Of a stretch of DNA of 64,000 nt, positions 27,364 through 35,766 are shown one piece after another. The position numbers and the translations under genes are program-made. The notes beneath the pieces were generated by a model, which did no database searches, was not told where the DNA came from, and saw only the letters and a list, made by a program, of their open reading frames with translations. This DNA comes from Streptomyces seoulensis (GTDB lineage: Bacteria > Actinomycetota > Actinomycetes > Streptomycetales > Streptomycetaceae): the NCBI GenBank assembly GCA_013364255.1, contig CP054936.1, forward strand, positions 6,466,353-6,530,352, given 5' to 3'. The first letter of the stretch is position 1. Every line of letters begins with the position of its first letter.

Positions 27364-28020
27364 GTGCTTCAGCAACTGTTCAGCCCCTCCGTCCAGCACA
27401 CGGTCGACATGGTCGGCATCTTCGTGTTCGCCATCTCCGGCGCGCTGCTGGCCGTGCGCAAGAACTTCGACGTCTTCGGCATCGCCGTCCTCGCCGAGGT
27501 GACCGCGCTGGGCGGAGGGCTGTTCCGGGACATCGTCATCGGGGCGGTGCCCCCGGCCGCCTTCACCGACCTCGGCTACTTCCTCACCCCGCTGCTCGCC
27601 ACGGTCGTGGTCTTCTTCCTGCACCCGCACGTGGAGCGCATCCAGCGCGCGGTCTACGTCTTCGACGCGGCCGGCCTCGGCCTGTTCTGCGTCTCGGGCA
27701 CGACGAAGGCGTACGACTACGGCCTCGGCCTCACCTCGTCGGCGACCCTCGGCCTGGCCACCGCGGTCGGCGGCGGCGTGCTGCGCGACGTGCTCGCCAA
27801 CGAGGTGCCCTCGCTGCTGCGCTGGGACCGCGACCTGTACGCGGTCCCGGCGATCGTCGGCTCCACCATGGTGGTGCTGTGCATCCACTACGACGCGCTG
27901 ACCCCGCTGACCACCGCGCTCGCGGCGGTCAGTGCCTTTGCCCTGCGCCTGCTCGCGATGAAGTACCACTGGCGAGCTCCGCGGGCGTGGAACCGGCGCT
28001 CGACGGTCCGTGAGGAGTAG
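27364..28020 (+). CDS. TRIC-type (UPF0126) cation channel-like membrane protein
   Basis: 218 residues from GTG 27364. Two homologous halves, each with the signature GGG-x-x-RD: GGGLFRDIVIGAVPP in the first and GGGVLRDVLANEVPS in the second, spread over seven membrane segments, as in prokaryotic trimeric intracellular cation (TRIC) channels. It likely conducts K+ or other monovalent cations. The last 92 bp are shared with the 3' end of the convergent esterase gene. Confidence 0.88.
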   Translation: MLQQLFSPSVQHTVDMVGIFVFAISGALLAVRKNFDVFGIAVLAEVTALGGGLFRDIVIGAVPPAAFTDLGYFLTPLLATVVVFFLHPHVERIQRAVYVFDAAGLGLFCVSGTTKAYDYGLGLTSSATLGLATAVGGGVLRDVLANEVPSLLRWDRDLYAVPAIVGSTMVVLCIHYDALTPLTTALAAVSAFALRLLAMKYHWRAPRAWNRRSTVREE

Positions 28021-29209
28021 CCGGCCGGCCGTGCGGGCCGGCGCCCGGGGCGGCGGGTGAGCCGGCGCCCGGGTGCGCGCCGGCCGCCTTGCCGCTCAGC
28101 TCGGCGGTCAGCCAGCGGAACGCCACCGGCACCTGCGGCCGCCACAGCGCCATGGTGTGCCCGCCGGCGCTGCGCGGCAGGAACACCGGGCGCACGGTCG
28201 TGGGCGCCTTGGCGGCCTGTGCCAGCGCCACCGCGGCCTCGTAGCCGTCGCCGGCCTCGCCGGACACGTAGAGCGCGATCCGCGGCGGCGTGCGGGCCTC
28301 GCGCAGCAGCACATAGGGGTTGTTCGCCCGGCGCAGCGCGGGGGACTGGTTGGCCAGCGAGTCGCGTTCGCCGATCGGGTCGTTGTAGCCGGACAGGCTG
28401 ATCGCGGCCCGGTAGCGGTCGGGGTGGGCGACGGCGAGCTTGGCGGCGCAGTGGGCGCCGGCCGAGTAGCCGGCGGCGGCCCAGCCGTCCGGGGCGGGCA
28501 GGGCGCGGAAGTTGTCCGTGATCATCTTGGGCACGTCGATGCTCAGCCAGGTGTCGGCGTTGACGGTGCCGGGGATGTTGGCGCACCCGGTGTCGGCCTT
28601 GGCGACCAGGTTGGTGCGCGGGGAGACCAGGATGAAGGGGGCAACCCGGCCCGTGCGCATCAGCGGTTCCAGCTGCTCGTGCACGTGCATCGAGCCGAAC
28701 CACGCCTTGGCCGAGCCCGGGTAGCCGGACAGCAGCTCGACCACCGGGAACTTCTTGTCCCGGTAGGCGGGGTCGTCGTACTGCGGCGGCAGCCAGACGT
28801 ACACCTCCGCGGAGACGCCCGAGACGCGGCCCTTGAGCTGGGTGACGCGGACCCCGCCGGCCTCGTGCATCCGGGGTCCGTCGGCCTGCTCGAAGTCCTG
28901 CTTCACCTTGGGCAGCTTGCGGTAGGCGATGCCGCCGGTGCCGTCGGCGCCGAGGTCGGCGGCCCGCTGCACGTGGTTGCCGGTGCCGAGCAGGTCGGCC
29001 CAGTTGTCGTAGAGGTTGTTGCTGTTGTTGACCAGGACGAAGACCAGGGTGACGGCCGTGGTCTGGGCGAACAGCAGCATCAGCGCCCGCAGCGCGGCGC
29101 GCACCGCCCGGGGGCCGCGCAGCCGCGTCCACAGCAGGAACGGCAGCGCCAGGGCGAGGGCGGCCAGCGCCACGGCGGTGTAGAGGAACGCGGTCCCGGT
29201 GAGGCTCAT
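27929..29209 (-). CDS. Membrane-anchored esterase (alpha/beta hydrolase)
   Basis: 426 residues from ATG 29209; a start 51 bases upstream is possible. Two N-terminal membrane segments (about residues 4-26 and 40-60) are followed by an extracytoplasmic alpha/beta hydrolase domain of the esterase-D/mycolyltransferase-like kind: FPVVELLSGYPGS, nucleophile Ser in GYSAGAHCAAK, a late His in GGHTMALWRPQ. The last 60 residues (PGAGSPAAPGAGPHG onward) are low complexity and overlap the convergent channel gene by 92 bp. Substrate unknown. Confidence 0.85.
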   Translation of the reverse strand: MSLTGTAFLYTAVALAALALALPFLLWTRLRGPRAVRAALRALMLLFAQTTAVTLVFVLVNNSNNLYDNWADLLGTGNHVQRAADLGADGTGGIAYRKLPKVKQDFEQADGPRMHEAGGVRVTQLKGRVSGVSAEVYVWLPPQYDDPAYRDKKFPVVELLSGYPGSAKAWFGSMHVHEQLEPLMRTGRVAPFILVSPRTNLVAKADTGCANIPGTVNADTWLSIDVPKMITDNFRALPAPDGWAAAGYSAGAHCAAKLAVAHPDRYRAAISLSGYNDPIGERDSLANQSPALRRANNPYVLLREARTPPRIALYVSGEAGDGYEAAVALAQAAKAPTTVRPVFLPRSAGGHTMALWRPQVPVAFRWLTAELSGKAAGAHPGAGSPAAPGAGPHGRPATPHGPSSAGSTPAELASGTSSRAGAGQRH

Positions 29210-29385
29210 GTCCCCGTAGAGGGGATTTCGCCCCTTAGGGTTACGGGCGCGTACGGACACTTACCGGACTATTGCCGATGTCTCATCCGCGCGGAACCTG
29301 GGGGGAACCTGCAGGCGGGGAGGTGTTCACCTCGGCGCAACACACAAAGCTACCGCTTAGTAGTTTCCTGCTGTACCGTTCAGCC

Positions 29386-30360
29386 ATGTCACAAGCAGCC
29401 TCCGCCCCGGCCGCGCGGGCCACCGTCGGCGACAGCGAGTTCGACCGGGACACCGCGGTCGCCAGGCGCGCCCCGGGCGTCTACGACATCGACCTCTCCG
29501 CCGGCTGGACGATCTTCGGCGCCGTCAACGGCGGCTATCTGCTCGCCGTCCTCGGCCGCGCGCTCGGCGACGCCCTGCCGCATCCGGACCCGTTCACGAT
29601 CTCGGCGCACTACCTGACCGCGTCCCGGCCCGGCCCGGCCGTCGTGCGCACCGAGGAGATCCGCACCGGCCGCACCCTCTCCACCGGCCAGGCCTCCCTC
29701 TTCCAGTACGACGACGAGGGCCGGGAGGTGGAGCGCATCCGCGTCCTGGCCTCCTACGGCGACCTGGCCGCCCTGCCCGACGACGTGCGCACCACGGCCG
29801 AGCCGCCCGCCCTCCCGCCGATGGCCCAGTGCTTCGGCCCCGAGGACGGCCCGGCCCCCGACGACAGCGTCTCCGCCATCGCCGAGCGCCTGATGCTCAA
29901 GCTGGACCCGGCCACCCTCGGCTGGGCGCTCGGCGCGCCCTCGGGCAAGGGCGAGATGCGGGCCTGGTTCGGCCTCGCCGACGGCCGCGACGCCGACCCG
30001 CTCTCCCTGCTGCTCGCGGTGGACGCGCTGCCGCCGACCGCCTTCGAACTCGGGCTCCAGGGCTGGGTGCCGACCGTCGAGCTGACCGTGCACGTCCGCT
30101 GCCGCCCGGCCCCCGGCCCGCTGCGGGTGTCCATCACCACCCGCAACCTCGCCGGCGGCTTCTTGGAGGAGGACGCCGAGGTGTGGGACAGCGCCGACCG
30201 CCTGGTCGCCCAGTCCCGCCAACTCGCCCGCGTCCGACTCGGCCGAGGGATTCGCCCGCGTCCGACTCGGCTGACCGGGTCGCCCGGGGTCGGGCTCGGC
30301 CGAGCGGTTCGCCAGAGGTCGGGCTCGGCTGAGGGATTGGCCCGCGTCCGGCTCGGCTGA
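29386..30360 (+). CDS. Acyl-CoA thioesterase-like double-hotdog protein
   Basis: 324 residues from ATG 29386. The TesB/4HBT_3-type layout is visible: FDRDTAVARR, GWTIFGAVNGGYLLAVLGRA, FTISAHYLTASRPGPA, then a second hotdog repeat with LLLAVDALPPTAFELG and GGFLEEDAEVWDS. The domain should end about SRQLARVRLG (residue 285). The last roughly 40 residues are encoded by 29-bp tandem repeats and look like run-on sequence caused by repeat expansion. Expected reaction: hydrolysis of an acyl-CoA; chain-length preference unknown. Confidence 0.85.
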   Translation: MSQAASAPAARATVGDSEFDRDTAVARRAPGVYDIDLSAGWTIFGAVNGGYLLAVLGRALGDALPHPDPFTISAHYLTASRPGPAVVRTEEIRTGRTLSTGQASLFQYDDEGREVERIRVLASYGDLAALPDDVRTTAEPPALPPMAQCFGPEDGPAPDDSVSAIAERLMLKLDPATLGWALGAPSGKGEMRAWFGLADGRDADPLSLLLAVDALPPTAFELGLQGWVPTVELTVHVRCRPAPGPLRVSITTRNLAGGFLEEDAEVWDSADRLVAQSRQLARVRLGRGIRPRPTRLTGSPGVGLGRAVRQRSGSAEGLARVRLG

Positions 30361-30511
30361 CCGGTGCGCCCGGGGGTCGGGCTCGGCCGAGGGATTCGCC
30401 CGGAGTCAGACCCGGCTGACCGGCTCGCCAGGGGGGCAGGTCGGCCGAGGGTCGGCCCGGGGTCTGACCCCGGCCGAGGGGCTCGCCCGGGGTCAGACCC
30501 GGTCGAGCGGG
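30237..30511. repeat. About nine 29-bp degenerate tandem repeats
   Basis: Unit roughly ctcggcygagggattcgccc plus ggggtcgg, with alternating ccgag and tgacc versions. The array covers the thioesterase 3' end, the 132-bp gap between convergent genes, and the last codons of the convergent minus-strand gene. Unlike CRISPR there are no unique spacers. Confidence 0.85.
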
Positions 30512-31092
30512 CGCCGGCCGAGCCACGCTGCCAGGCGGTCGTTGGCGTCGGCCCCCTCGGGGGCCGGCCGGGCCGCGTCGAAGGGCCGCCGCGGGTCGCG
30601 CTCCGGCTCGGGCAGCGCCCGGTGCGCGGCCGCGAGCGCGAACTCGCCCAGCTCCGGGTCGAGGACGAGCGGCCGGCCCAGTGCCTCGTTGAGGTCCCAG
30701 GTGTGGGCGACCAGCTCCATGACGAAGCCGGACAGGGCGGCGCGCCCGGGCATCTCGCCCCACGGCACCCGGGTCGGCGCGGCCATCCGCTCGTCGCTCT
30801 CCCAGGCCCTGATCACCCTGGTGCGGACCTCCTCGTAGGCGGCGGACCAGCCGTCGTCCGGCACGCCGTCCGTGGCGGTGTCCACCGCGCGCGGGACGCC
30901 GTCCGCGCCGACGGCCGCGAGCCGCAGGCTGACCACGACGACGTGGTCCAGCAGGGCCCGCACGTCGAACTCGCGGCACGGCGTCGGCCCGGCCAGCTGC
31001 TCGGGCCGTACCGCCGCGATCACCGCCGCCGCCTGCTCGGTGGCGCGGGCGTAGACGGGACGGGGGTCGGGGAGGGGGGTGGTGGGGTCCAT
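30493..31092 (-). CDS. TIGR03086/maleylpyruvate isomerase-like (DinB fold) protein
   Basis: 199 residues from ATG 31092 behind GGAAGG. Features of the mycothiol-dependent DinB superfamily: GPTPCREFDVRALLDHV near the start, a central helix pair and MELVAHTWDLNEALGRP, in which the His ligands of the metal site would be in the two helices (LLDHV, ELVAHTWD). The C-terminus reads RLAAWLGRRP as in the TIGR03086 family. Substrate unknown. Its 3' end lies in the tandem repeats. It is divergent from a WYL regulator that may control it. Confidence 0.85.
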   Translation of the reverse strand: MDPTTPLPDPRPVYARATEQAAAVIAAVRPEQLAGPTPCREFDVRALLDHVVVVSLRLAAVGADGVPRAVDTATDGVPDDGWSAAYEEVRTRVIRAWESDERMAAPTRVPWGEMPGRAALSGFVMELVAHTWDLNEALGRPLVLDPELGEFALAAAHRALPEPERDPRRPFDAARPAPEGADANDRLAAWLGRRPLDRV

Positions 31093-31244
31093 GCTGCTGC
31101 CTTCCTCAAAACATCGAGCGTTCTCGAAGCCGTCGAGCCGCACGCCGGGGGCGCCGACCCGATGACGAGCCCAGCATCGGCGTAAAACCTGACACCTGCC
31201 GTCAACATTTGTCCCCGGCCCGCGCCGGACGCGATCCTGGGGCC

Positions 31245-32216
31245 GTGAAGTCCGACCGCCTGCTGTCCGTCCTGCTGCTCCTCCAGACCCGGGGCCGGGT
31301 GCCCGCGCGCGAACTCGCCGAGCGCCTGGAGGTGTCGGTGCGCACCGTCTACCGGGACGTAGAGGCGCTGTCGGCCGCCGGGGTGCCGGTCTACGCCGAG
31401 CGGGGCCGGCACGGCGGCATCGCCCTGCTCGCCGGGTTCCGCACCGACGTCACCGGCCTGACCGCCGACGAGTCCCGCGCCCTGTTCGTGCTGGCCGCGC
31501 AGGGCGCGCACGCCGCGCTCGGCCTGGACGCGGCGCTCGGCTCGGCGCTGCGCAAGGTGATGGCCGCGCTGCCCGCCCCGCACCGCCCGGCGGCCGAGGC
31601 GGCCGGCCGGCGCATCCTGGTCGACGCCACCCGCTGGAAGAGCGGCCCGCACCCGCCCGTCGACCTGGGCGTCCTCCAGGACGCGGTCTTCGCCGACCGC
31701 CGCCTCAGGCTGCGCTACCGGCACGGCGGCGAGAGCGAGCCGCGCACGTACACCGTCGATCCCTACGGCCTGGTCGCCAAGGCGGGCGTCTGGTACCTGG
31801 TCGCCGACCGGCGGGGCCGGCCAAGGCTGTTCCGGGCCGACCGGGTCCGCTCGGCCCGGTCGCTGCCCGACCCGGTACGGCGCCGGCCGGGCGTCGAACT
31901 CGCCGACGCCTGGGAGGTGCTGCGCCGCCAGGTCGAGGAGCGCCCCGAGGGCTTCGAGGTGACCGTCCGGGTGCGCCGCGCCGGCCTGGACATGTTCCTG
32001 CGCCTCCAGGGCGCGTCGATGACCGGCCGCCCCGAGGACGACGGGGAGGGCGAGTGGGTCACCGTACGGCTGTCGTACGGCAGCCCCCGCGCGGTGCGCC
32101 AACTGCTCGGATTCTGCGACCAGGTGGAGGTGGTGTCACCGCCCGAGGCGCGCGAGGAACTGCGCCGGGCGCTCACCTCGGTGGCGCGGATCTACGACGG
32201 TCCGCAGGGGGAGTGA
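31245..32216 (+). CDS. WYL-domain HTH transcriptional regulator
   Basis: 323 residues; GTG 31245 starts at the conserved SDRLLSVLLLLQTRGRVPAR. An N-terminal winged HTH (ELAERLEVSVRTVYRDVEAL) is followed by a WYL domain with RTYTVDPYGLVAKAGVWYLV and a C-terminal WCX-like part. WYL proteins sense nucleotides or other ligands and usually repress or activate neighbouring genes. The divergent DinB-like gene 152 bp away is the natural target. Confidence 0.92.
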   Translation: MKSDRLLSVLLLLQTRGRVPARELAERLEVSVRTVYRDVEALSAAGVPVYAERGRHGGIALLAGFRTDVTGLTADESRALFVLAAQGAHAALGLDAALGSALRKVMAALPAPHRPAAEAAGRRILVDATRWKSGPHPPVDLGVLQDAVFADRRLRLRYRHGGESEPRTYTVDPYGLVAKAGVWYLVADRRGRPRLFRADRVRSARSLPDPVRRRPGVELADAWEVLRRQVEERPEGFEVTVRVRRAGLDMFLRLQGASMTGRPEDDGEGEWVTVRLSYGSPRAVRQLLGFCDQVEVVSPPEAREELRRALTSVARIYDGPQGE

Positions 32217-32252
32217 GGAAGCCGGACCGCAGACTCCACGGGGCGCGCGGCG

Positions 32253-32879
32253 TCAGTCCCGCCAGTGCCGGCGGCCCACGCTGATCAGCCGCAACTGCCG
32301 GGCGGCGAGCCGGGCGACGCGCTCGCGCTCGGCCGAGGGGGCGGGCGGCGCCTCCAGGAACAGCGAGGCGGTGACCAGCATCTGGTCGACGTAGAGATGG
32401 GCGAGCATGAGCAGGTCGTCCGCGCTCCAGCCCGCCGACTGCGGGTCCTTGGCCAGTTCGTCGCACACCTCGCGGGCGAACCGGCCCAGTTGCTCCTGGA
32501 TCGCCGCCCGCACCCGCTGGACCCCGCCGTGCCGCTCGCGGGCGATGAAGCGGACGTGGGCGGGGTAGGCGTCCACATGACGGGCGATCAGCTCGACGGC
32601 GCGCGCGATGCGCTCCTCGCTGTCGTCCGCGTCGGACACCGTGGTCCGGATCATCGGGTGCAGGCTGCCCAGCGCCTCGTCGACCAGCGCCACCCCGAGG
32701 TCGGCGGTGCACCGGAAGTGCCGGTAGAAGGCGGTCGGGGCGACGCCCACGGCGCGGGTGACCTCGCGCAGGCCCAGACTGCTCAGGCTCTGCTCCTCCA
32801 GCAGCGTCAGAGCCGCGTCCAGCAGCGCCCGCCGGGTCTTCAGCTTCTGCGCCTGGCGCACGCCGGGAGTGTGACTCAT
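32253..32879 (-). CDS. TetR family transcriptional regulator
   Basis: 208 residues. HTH at about 34-55: GLREVTRAVGVAPTAFYRHF. The ligand domain (IARHVDAYPAHVRFIARERH) resembles FabR-like members that respond to acyl-CoA. Two copies of AACA-ac-TGTT lie in the divergent intergenic region, one 11 bp before its own start, so autoregulation and control of the divergent small membrane genes are likely. Confidence 0.9.
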   Translation of the reverse strand: MSHTPGVRQAQKLKTRRALLDAALTLLEEQSLSSLGLREVTRAVGVAPTAFYRHFRCTADLGVALVDEALGSLHPMIRTTVSDADDSEERIARAVELIARHVDAYPAHVRFIARERHGGVQRVRAAIQEQLGRFAREVCDELAKDPQSAGWSADDLLMLAHLYVDQMLVTASLFLEAPPAPSAERERVARLAARQLRLISVGRRHWRD

Positions 32880-32890
32880 GCCATGCAGTT

Positions 32891-32900
32891 AACAACTGTT
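32891..32900. promoter_or_regulatory. TetR-type operator, copy 1
   Basis: Palindrome AACA-ac-TGTT immediately upstream of the TetR gene. An identical 10-mer is at 32948-32957. Confidence 0.55.
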
Positions 32901-32947
32901 CTCCGGAATTTCCAAGCAATCGCGCACGCTAGACTGGGTAGTCAGTG

Positions 32948-32957
32948 AACAACTGTT
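32948..32957. promoter_or_regulatory. TetR-type operator, copy 2
   Basis: Second identical AACA-ac-TGTT, 57 bp (between five and six helical turns) from copy 1, on the side of the divergent membrane genes. Confidence 0.55.
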
Positions 32958-33030
32958 ACTACAAGCGTTCACCGCACGTTCCCGGCCGCGGCACAGAGGT
33001 CCGGGAGAACGCTGGAGGGGGATCCGTCCC

Positions 33031-33195
33031 ATGCTGTTCCTCGTCGCCGCACTGCTGCTGTTCGGGCTGACCCTGGGCACCGTGGCCCACGCGCCGCTCG
33101 GCCTCAGCGCCGTCGCCGCCGTCGTGATCGCCGTCTGGCTGGCCGTCTTCGCGCTCCGCGAGCGGCACGCCCGCAGGCACGGCACGTCCCACTGA
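33031..33195 (+). CDS. Small two-pass membrane protein
   Basis: 54 residues: MLFLVAALLLFGLTLGTVAH, then a second hydrophobic stretch LSAVAAVVIAVWLAVFAL and a basic tail RERHARRHGTSH. GGAGGGG lies about ten bases before the ATG. No family named; sits divergent from the TetR gene and 31 bp before a DUF4190 gene, so it is probably part of the TetR-controlled unit. Confidence 0.7.
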   Translation: MLFLVAALLLFGLTLGTVAHAPLGLSAVAAVVIAVWLAVFALRERHARRHGTSH

Positions 33196-33226
33196 CGCCC
33201 CGCACCGACCGCAGGGAGCACGCACC

Positions 33227-33493
33227 ATGCACCTCACCGCACCGGCCGCCCGCCGCACCGGACTGCGCGACGCCGACGGCGCCGCCGTCGCGTCCTTCGT
33301 CCTCGGCCTGCTCGGCCTGCTCGTCCTCAACCTCGTCCTCGGCCCCATCGCCATCGCGCTGGCCGCGGTGGCCCTGTGGCGCGGCACCCACCGCCGCGGC
33401 CGCGCCCTGCTCGGCCTCGGCCTGGGCGTCGCCGACCTCCTCGTCCTGGCCGCCTTCATGCAGGCCGACCACACGGTGTCCTGGAACTTCTAG
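33227..33493 (+). CDS. DUF4190-like small membrane protein
   Basis: 88 residues. ADGAAVASFVLGLLGLLVLN followed by GPIAIALAAVALWRGTHRRG and a second membrane segment is the DUF4190 pattern of short actinobacterial membrane proteins. AGGGAG precedes the ATG. Function unknown. A strong hairpin follows the stop. Confidence 0.8.
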   Translation: MHLTAPAARRTGLRDADGAAVASFVLGLLGLLVLNLVLGPIAIALAAVALWRGTHRRGRALLGLGLGVADLLVLAAFMQADHTVSWNF

Positions 33494-33507
33494 CCAGCGC
33501 GTCCCAC

Positions 33508-33535
33508 CCCTCGCGGGCGCCGCGTCCCGCGAGGG
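33508..33535 (+). terminator. Hairpin terminator after the DUF4190 gene
   Basis: Perfect 10-bp stem (ccctcgcggg / cccgcgaggg) with an 8-nt loop, 14 bp after the stop. Confidence 0.7.
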
Positions 33536-33630
33536 CCGGTCCGCCGTGAGGCGCCGCGCGCGGGCGGGCGGAACCCGGCGCGACCGCGCCCCGGGGCCAT
33601 GGCGGCACGCCCCGTAGAATCGGGCTCACC

Positions 33631-34800
33631 ATGGCTTACCTCGACCACGCCGCGACCACGCCGATGCTCCCCGAGGCGGCAGCGGCGATGACCGCCGCGC
33701 TGGGCGTCACCGGCAACGCCTCCTCCCTGCACGCGTCCGGCCGCCGGGCCCGCCGCACGGTCGAGGAGTCCCGCGAGACCCTCGCCGAAGCGCTCGGCGC
33801 GCGCCCCAGCGAGGTCGTCCTGACCGCCGGCGGCACCGAGGCCGACAACCTCGCCGTGAAGGGCCTGTTCTGGTCCCGCCGCGCCGCCGACCCGGCCCGC
33901 GTCCGCGTCCTGGCCAGCCCGGTCGAGCACCACGCCGTCCTCGACGCCGTGCACTGGCTCGGCGAACACGAGGGCGCCACCGTCGAATACCTCCCCGTCG
34001 ACTCCTACGGCCGCGTCCACCCCGAGGCGTTGCGCGAGGCGATCGCCCGCGACCCCGGCGACGTGGCGCTGGCCACCGTCATGTGGGCGAACAACGAGAT
34101 CGGCACGGTGCAGCCGGTGCGCGAACTGGCCGACGTGGCGGCCGAGTCCGGTGTCCCGCTGCACGCCGACGCGGTCCAGGCCGTCGGCCAGCTCCCGGTC
34201 GACTTCGCCGCCTCGGGACTCGCCGCGATGACCGTCTCCGGCCACAAGATCGGCGGCCCGTACGGCATCGGCGCGCTGGTCCTGGGCCGTGAGCACACCC
34301 CCGTGCCCGTGCTGCACGGCGGCGGCCAGGAACGGCACGTGCGCTCCGGCACCCTCGACGTGCCCGCCGTCGCCGCGTTCGCCGTGGCCGGCCGGCACGC
34401 CGCCGCACACCGCGAACGGTTCGCCCGGGAGATCGGCGCGCTGCGCGACCGGCTGGTCGCCGCCGTCCAGGACGCCGTGCCCGACGCGATCCTCAACGGC
34501 GACCCCGCGCCCGGCGGACGGCTCCCGGCCAACGCCCACTTCACCTTCCCCGGCTGCGAGGGCGACTCCCTGCTGCTCCTGCTGGACGCCCAGGGCATCG
34601 AGTGCTCCACCGGCTCCGCCTGCACAGCCGGCGTCGCCCAGCCCAGCCACGTCCTGCTCGCCACCGGCACCGAAGCGGACCTGGCCCGCGGCACCCTGCG
34701 CTTCTCCCTGGGCCACACCTCCACGGAGGCCGACGTAGAGGCGGTCGCCAAGGCCATCGCCCCGGCGGTGGAACGCGCCCGCGCGGCGGGCCTGACCTGA
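33631..34800 (+). CDS. Cysteine desulfurase (IscS/NifS class I)
   Basis: 389 residues. Starts MAYLDHAATTP; PLP Lys206 in SGHKIGGPYG; catalytic Cys325 in CSTGSACTAG, the longer flexible loop of class I desulfurases. It moves sulfur from L-cysteine as an enzyme persulfide. mnmA lies 1 kb downstream on the same strand, so its likely job is supplying sulfur for tRNA 2-thiouridine; an SUF-type desulfurase for Fe-S clusters is normally encoded elsewhere in Streptomyces. Confidence 0.95.
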   Translation: MAYLDHAATTPMLPEAAAAMTAALGVTGNASSLHASGRRARRTVEESRETLAEALGARPSEVVLTAGGTEADNLAVKGLFWSRRAADPARVRVLASPVEHHAVLDAVHWLGEHEGATVEYLPVDSYGRVHPEALREAIARDPGDVALATVMWANNEIGTVQPVRELADVAAESGVPLHADAVQAVGQLPVDFAASGLAAMTVSGHKIGGPYGIGALVLGREHTPVPVLHGGGQERHVRSGTLDVPAVAAFAVAGRHAAAHRERFAREIGALRDRLVAAVQDAVPDAILNGDPAPGGRLPANAHFTFPGCEGDSLLLLLDAQGIECSTGSACTAGVAQPSHVLLATGTEADLARGTLRFSLGHTSTEADVEAVAKAIAPAVERARAAGLT

Positions 34801-34813
34801 CCGGTCCCTGAGG

Positions 34814-34836
34814 GCCCGGCCCGGACCGGGCCGGGC
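34814..34836. terminator. Bidirectional hairpin between convergent genes
   Basis: Perfect 9-bp G/C stem (gcccggccc / gggccgggc) with loop ggacc between the cysteine desulfurase and the convergent amidase gene. Confidence 0.6.
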
Positions 34837-34957
34837 TCGCCACCGACCGGCCGTCCGGCGCGCCGCCGCCGGGGGTCTGGTCTGCCGGAACCGGGGCGCG
34901 CGCTCACCCGCTGGGGGAGGGCTTCCGGAGCCGGGAGGCTCCCTTCAGCCGACGGCT

Positions 34958-35707
34958 TCACGGGGCCTGGCGGCCCTCACCGGGCCCGGTGGCCCCGCCG
35001 GATCCCGACGGCGCCCCGGATCCCGACGGCGACGGTGTGGGGGAGTCCGGCGGCACCGCCCGCACCAGGCGCAGATACCGGATCCAGTCCCAGTGCGGCC
35101 CCGGGTCCGTGTGGTCCGTGCCGGGCACTTCCACGTGCCCGACGATGTGCTTCCGGTCGACGGGTATGCCGTAGCGCCGGCAGATCTGCGCCGTCAGCCG
35201 CGCCGAGGCGGCGTACATCGCGTCCGTGAAGGACGACGCGTCGTCCACGAAGCCCTCATGCTCGACGCCGACGCTGCGTTCGTTCCAGGCCCGGTTGCCC
35301 GCGTGGAAGGCCACGTCCAGTTCGCGGATCATCTGCGTGACCCGTCCGTCCCGGCGCACTATGTAGTGCGCGGCGGCACCATGACCCGGGTCCTGGAACG
35401 CCTTGACCGCGCTAGTGAAGCTGCCCTGGGTGACATGGACGACGACCCGGTCGATCGGATAGTCGTCCGGGCGGTCTGCCTCCCGGTAGTTGGCCGGTGA
35501 GGCGCCCACCCAGCGGGCGCTGCCGAAGTCCACCGCGCCCGCTGCCCGCGGCCGCCGCGCGCCGGGCAGCTTCCACCGCAGCCGCGACAGCGCGTCGTGC
35601 CCGAGCACGGCCGCGCCCGCGACCGCCGCGGCCCCGCCCACGAGCAGGGCCCGGCGCCGCACGCTCCGCTCAGGGCCGCCGCCCCCGGCGCTCTCGTTCT
35701 CCCCCAT
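34958..35707 (-). CDS. Secreted N-acetylmuramoyl-L-alanine amidase (Amidase_2)
   Basis: 249 residues. A twin-arginine-like signal (SVRRRALLVGGAAAVAGAAV) is followed by an amidase_2/PGRP domain: RVVVHVTQGSF with the first zinc His, AAHYIVRRDG, HAGNRAWNERSVGVEHEGF, and the final HTDPGPHWDW with the last His. It cleaves the bond between MurNAc and the stem peptide outside the membrane. The C-terminus is a Gly/Ser/Pro-rich tail. It lies between the desulfurase and mnmA on the opposite strand. Confidence 0.92.
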   Translation of the reverse strand: MGENESAGGGGPERSVRRRALLVGGAAAVAGAAVLGHDALSRLRWKLPGARRPRAAGAVDFGSARWVGASPANYREADRPDDYPIDRVVVHVTQGSFTSAVKAFQDPGHGAAAHYIVRRDGRVTQMIRELDVAFHAGNRAWNERSVGVEHEGFVDDASSFTDAMYAASARLTAQICRRYGIPVDRKHIVGHVEVPGTDHTDPGPHWDWIRYLRLVRAVPPDSPTPSPSGSGAPSGSGGATGPGEGRQAP

Positions 35708-35766
35708 GCGATCTGCAACGGATATCAGACCGCCGTCGTTCCCGCGCCCCGTACCCTGTAAGGGCT

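Noticed and set aside
30237..30511. CRISPR-like array
   Set aside because: Repeats are contiguous and degenerate with no unique spacers, and there are no cas genes.
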